Source: CAZLLV01 sp964560325
Lineage (GTDB): Bacteria > Acidobacteriota > Thermoanaerobaculia > Multivoradales > DATKCC01
Direction of reading: 5' to 3'
DNA length: 16,689 bases
NCBI GenBank assembly: GCA_964560325.1
Contig: CAZLLV010000136.1
Coordinates: 1-16,689 of the forward strand
Part shown: one piece after another, positions 14,641 through 16,689 of the stretch
How positions within the stretch are numbered: position 1 is the first letter of the stretch
Layout: each line of letters starts with the position of its first letter
Notes under the pieces: generated by a model
What the model saw: the letters and a program-made list of their open reading frames with translations, nothing else
Database searches by the model: none
Told to the model about the DNA's origin: nothing
Made by a program: the position numbers and the translations under genes

Positions 14641-15768
14641 ATGAGCTTGCAGATCGAAAGCGACGCCAGAGCGCGCACTCCCACCGCCGAGATCCTCGAG
14701 GATCACACGGTAGAGCCTTTCCTCCACGTCGATCCGGAGCGGGTCTACAACCCGATGACCGACCGGGCGGTCACGCCCGCGGACACGGACTACGTAGCGG
14801 TGCGCTCGCTCGCGCTGTCCGAGACGTCGGTCGTCGACCTTCCGCGCGACCAGCGCGCGCGCCTGGTCGAGAGCGGCTGGGTGGTGGAGGACCGCGAGGA
14901 CCTGAGCCACCGCTTCCTGCTCAGGTACGTCTCGTTCGAGGCGCACACGGTCTGCAACCAGGGGTGCTACTTCTGCCCGGTCTCGACCCACCCGCGCGAA
15001 GCCCACTTCATGTCGATGGAGTTCTACGAGGACATCACGCGCCAGCTCGCCGAGTTCCGGCACACGATCGAAGGCGTGTCGATGATCCACTACAACGAGC
15101 CGACGGTCGACAAGCGGTTCGTCGAGCAGGTGGGCATCCTCCGGAAGCACGGTCTGCCTCCGGCCGTCCTGACCAACGGCTCCGGGCTCACGCCGAAGCG
15201 GGTCGACGCGATCCAGGAGATGGGCGGGCTGAAGTTCCTGTCGATCAACCTCTCCACCCTGAACCGGGAGCGCTACGCCGCCGACCGCCGCGGCGACCAC
15301 CTGAACCAGGTGATGAAGAACCTCGACTACATGAAGGACATCCCGCTCGCCGAGACGATGGAGATCGCGGTCCTGGGACAGGGCGACGACACGCACAAGC
15401 GCGACTTCGACGAGATCCGGACCTACTTCGGCGAGTCGCGATTCGCGATCAAGTACTACGAGGTGATGAACCGCGCCGGCAGCGTGACCATCGGTCTGCG
15501 CCCCGACAAGCCGGTCAAGCAGCTCTGCGGGTGCGAGCAGACCGGCTCGCGGCCGCTCCAGTGGGTGCACATCACGCCCCACGGCAAGTGCGTCCTCTGC
15601 TGCCAGGACTACCACGACCAGTACGTGATCGGCGACCTCCAGGAGGAGAGCCTGCGCGACATCCTCACCGGCTCGAAGATGGCGCTCCTGCGGCGGTGGG
15701 TCTACGGCGTGGAGGAAGCGCCGGCGGACTTCATCTGCCGCGACTGCATCTACGCCATCACCCGTTGA
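14641..15768 (+). CDS. Radical SAM/SPASM domain protein
   Basis: A 375-residue protein. Residues 1-95 form a small domain (Y-N-P-M-T-D-R near 36, L-V-E-S-G-W-V-V-E-D at 75-84) that precedes the radical SAM core in place of a partial barrel strand and loosely recalls a PqqD-like winged helix. The core begins SFEAHTVCNQGCYFCP, a C-x3-C-x2-C motif (Cys105, 109, 112) binding the SAM [4Fe-4S] cluster; a likely SAM-contact block H-Y-N-E-P-T (150-155) follows. The C-terminal SPASM region has Cys296, 298, 317, 320, 321, 366 and 369 around G-K-C-V-L-C-C-Q-D and I-G-D-L-Q-E-E-S, fit for auxiliary Fe-S clusters. SPASM enzymes mostly modify peptides, some modify sugars; the glycan context favours a sugar or glycopeptide step, which is inference. 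It has its own promoter and a GGAG ribosome site, and lies ten bases before the next gene. Domain call firm, substrate unknown. Confidence 0.9.
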   Translation: MSLQIESDARARTPTAEILEDHTVEPFLHVDPERVYNPMTDRAVTPADTDYVAVRSLALSETSVVDLPRDQRARLVESGWVVEDREDLSHRFLLRYVSFEAHTVCNQGCYFCPVSTHPREAHFMSMEFYEDITRQLAEFRHTIEGVSMIHYNEPTVDKRFVEQVGILRKHGLPPAVLTNGSGLTPKRVDAIQEMGGLKFLSINLSTLNRERYAADRRGDHLNQVMKNLDYMKDIPLAETMEIAVLGQGDDTHKRDFDEIRTYFGESRFAIKYYEVMNRAGSVTIGLRPDKPVKQLCGCEQTGSRPLQWVHITPHGKCVLCCQDYHDQYVIGDLQEESLRDILTGSKMALLRRWVYGVEEAPADFICRDCIYAITR

Positions 15769-15778
15769 GGCGAGGCTC

Positions 15779-16689
15779 TTGAGCGCGGCCCGATCCGTCG
15801 GCGGCGAGCTCCGGATCGACTACCTGGTCCCGGACTACGCGCCGCCGAGCTGGGGCACCGCGCTCCTGTACGAGCACGTCCGGCTGCTGCGCGAGCTCGG
15901 GCACGACGCCCGCGTCCTGCACCAGCGGGCGCCGTTCCGTCTCGACTGGGTCGAGGTCGAGGTTCCGATCGCCTACGTCGACACGCTCGACCGGCCCCCC
16001 GGCGCCGGCGACCTGCTGGTGGTTCCCGAGGTGCTGGCGAGCGAGGCGGCGAAGCTCCCCTGGGCCTGCCGCCGCCGCGTCTTCGTTCAGGGGAGCTTCC
16101 TGATCGTCCCCGGCCTCGGCGGCGCGCGCGACTACCGCGAGCTGGGGTACGAGCGGGCGATGGCGGTCCTGCCGCACGCTGGCGCCATCGTCGAGCGGCA
16201 CTTCGGCCTCGCGGCGGACCTGGTTCCGCCGTTCGTCGCCCCCTACTTCTTTCCCGCGGGCGCCGACGGGGGAACCGGGGAGCGAGAGCGGACCGTGCTG
16301 CTCGCGGCGAAGCCGGAGTACCGGCGGGCGGGCTTTCCGGACTACGACATCGTAACCGGGCTCCTCCGGCGGACCCTGGCGGACGACGAGCGCTTCCGGG
16401 GGTGGCGCCTCTCGGAGCTCTCCGGCTCGACCCACCGAGAGGTGGCGGAGCGGATGCAGCGCGCGGCGTTCCTGGTCAACCTCAACACCCACGAGGCCTT
16501 CAACACGACCGTGCCGGAGGCGATGGCGGCGGGCTGCCTGCCGATCTGCTTCGAAGCGTTCGGAGGCCGCGACTTCCTGGTCGACGGCGAGAACGCCTGG
16601 GTGTTCCCGAACCATCACGCCTTCCCGATGGTCGAGAGGGTCCTCGAGTCGATGACGGCCTTCGACCGCGGGGACGAGGCCCTCCCGCG
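15779..16689 (+). CDS. GT-B fold glycosyltransferase, C-terminally cut by the window edge
   Basis: 303 codons are present and the frame is open at the right edge. The start is taken as TTG at 15779, ten bases after the radical SAM stop, with GAGG at 15767-15770 or 15772-15775; no ATG or GTG lies near, and the homologous core begins at L-R-I-D-Y-L-V-P-D-Y (residues 11-20). A W-G-T-A-L-L-Y-E-H-V-R-L-L motif (25-37) and L-G-H-D-A-R-V (40-46) are typical of the acceptor lobe. The donor lobe has FLVNLNTHEAFNTTVPEAMA (231-250) followed by A-G-C-L-P-I and G-E-N-A-W-V (270-275), a GT4/GT1-type nucleotide-sugar site including the Glu pair spaced as E-x7-E. It transfers a sugar in the cytoplasm; donor unknown. 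Probably cotranscribed with the radical SAM gene. Confidence 0.8.
   Translation, partial: MSAARSVGGELRIDYLVPDYAPPSWGTALLYEHVRLLRELGHDARVLHQRAPFRLDWVEVEVPIAYVDTLDRPPGAGDLLVVPEVLASEAAKLPWACRRRVFVQGSFLIVPGLGGARDYRELGYERAMAVLPHAGAIVERHFGLAADLVPPFVAPYFFPAGADGGTGERERTVLLAAKPEYRRAGFPDYDIVTGLLRRTLADDERFRGWRLSELSGSTHREVAERMQRAAFLVNLNTHEAFNTTVPEAMAAGCLPICFEAFGGRDFLVDGENAWVFPNHHAFPMVERVLESMTAFDRGDEALP

Noticed and set aside
14520..15782. Alternative plus-strand frame of 420 codons overlapping the radical SAM gene
   Set aside because: The product is Arg/Pro-rich with no domain, while the neighbouring frame holds the Cys motifs. Its first codons were also considered as a RiPP precursor, but there is no leader/core pattern and no stop before the radical SAM gene.

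Overview
The window is very GC-rich, gene-dense bacterial DNA. It is probably from an Acidobacteriota-like lineage or another high-GC Gram-negative: there is a lipobox lipoprotein, a CheB-CheR fusion kinase, an ice-binding-fold secreted protein and an O-antigen/exopolysaccharide style cluster. The taxon cannot be fixed from the sequence. No tRNA, rRNA, CRISPR array, insertion sequence or attachment site was seen. The longest gap without a gene is about 140 bases.

Region 1 (1-4690, minus strand) is a signalling unit. A 27-residue membrane peptide gene lies one base upstream of a 1424-residue CheB-CheR-PAS-histidine kinase-receiver fusion. This is followed after 51 bases by the start of a secreted DUF3494/ice-binding-like protein that runs off the left edge. 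The kinase gene carries an 11-G run near its 3' end. Losing one G would extend the frame to a stop that overlaps the start codon of the secreted protein.

Region 2 (4788-13538, minus strand) is one tight six-gene series in which every junction overlaps (4, 14, 4, 4 and 4 bases). In transcription order it encodes an ALG5/dolichyl-phosphate-sugar-synthase-like GT2, a GNAT-fold protein, a sulfatase-superfamily lipoprotein with Thr in place of the formylglycine Cys/Ser, a PIG-L deacetylase fused to a GT2 and a coiled coil, a GT4-type glycosyltransferase, and a rhamnosyltransferase-like GT2 with a long C-terminal extension.

Region 3 (13539-16689, plus strand) diverges from region 2 across 59 bases. 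It encodes a zinc-ribbon SAM methyltransferase, then a radical SAM/SPASM protein behind its own good sigma70-like promoter, then a GT-B glycosyltransferase cut by the right edge.

Regions 2 and 3 together look like a surface-glycan locus: four glycosyltransferase polypeptides plus the ALG5-like enzyme, with deacetylation, acylation, methylation, a radical step and a periplasmic alkaline-phosphatase-fold enzyme. No flippase, polymerase or export gene is in the window. The least explained parts are the radical SAM/SPASM protein with no visible peptide substrate, the PIG-L-GT2 fusion, the Thr-type sulfatase homologue, and the coupled small membrane peptide upstream of the hybrid kinase.
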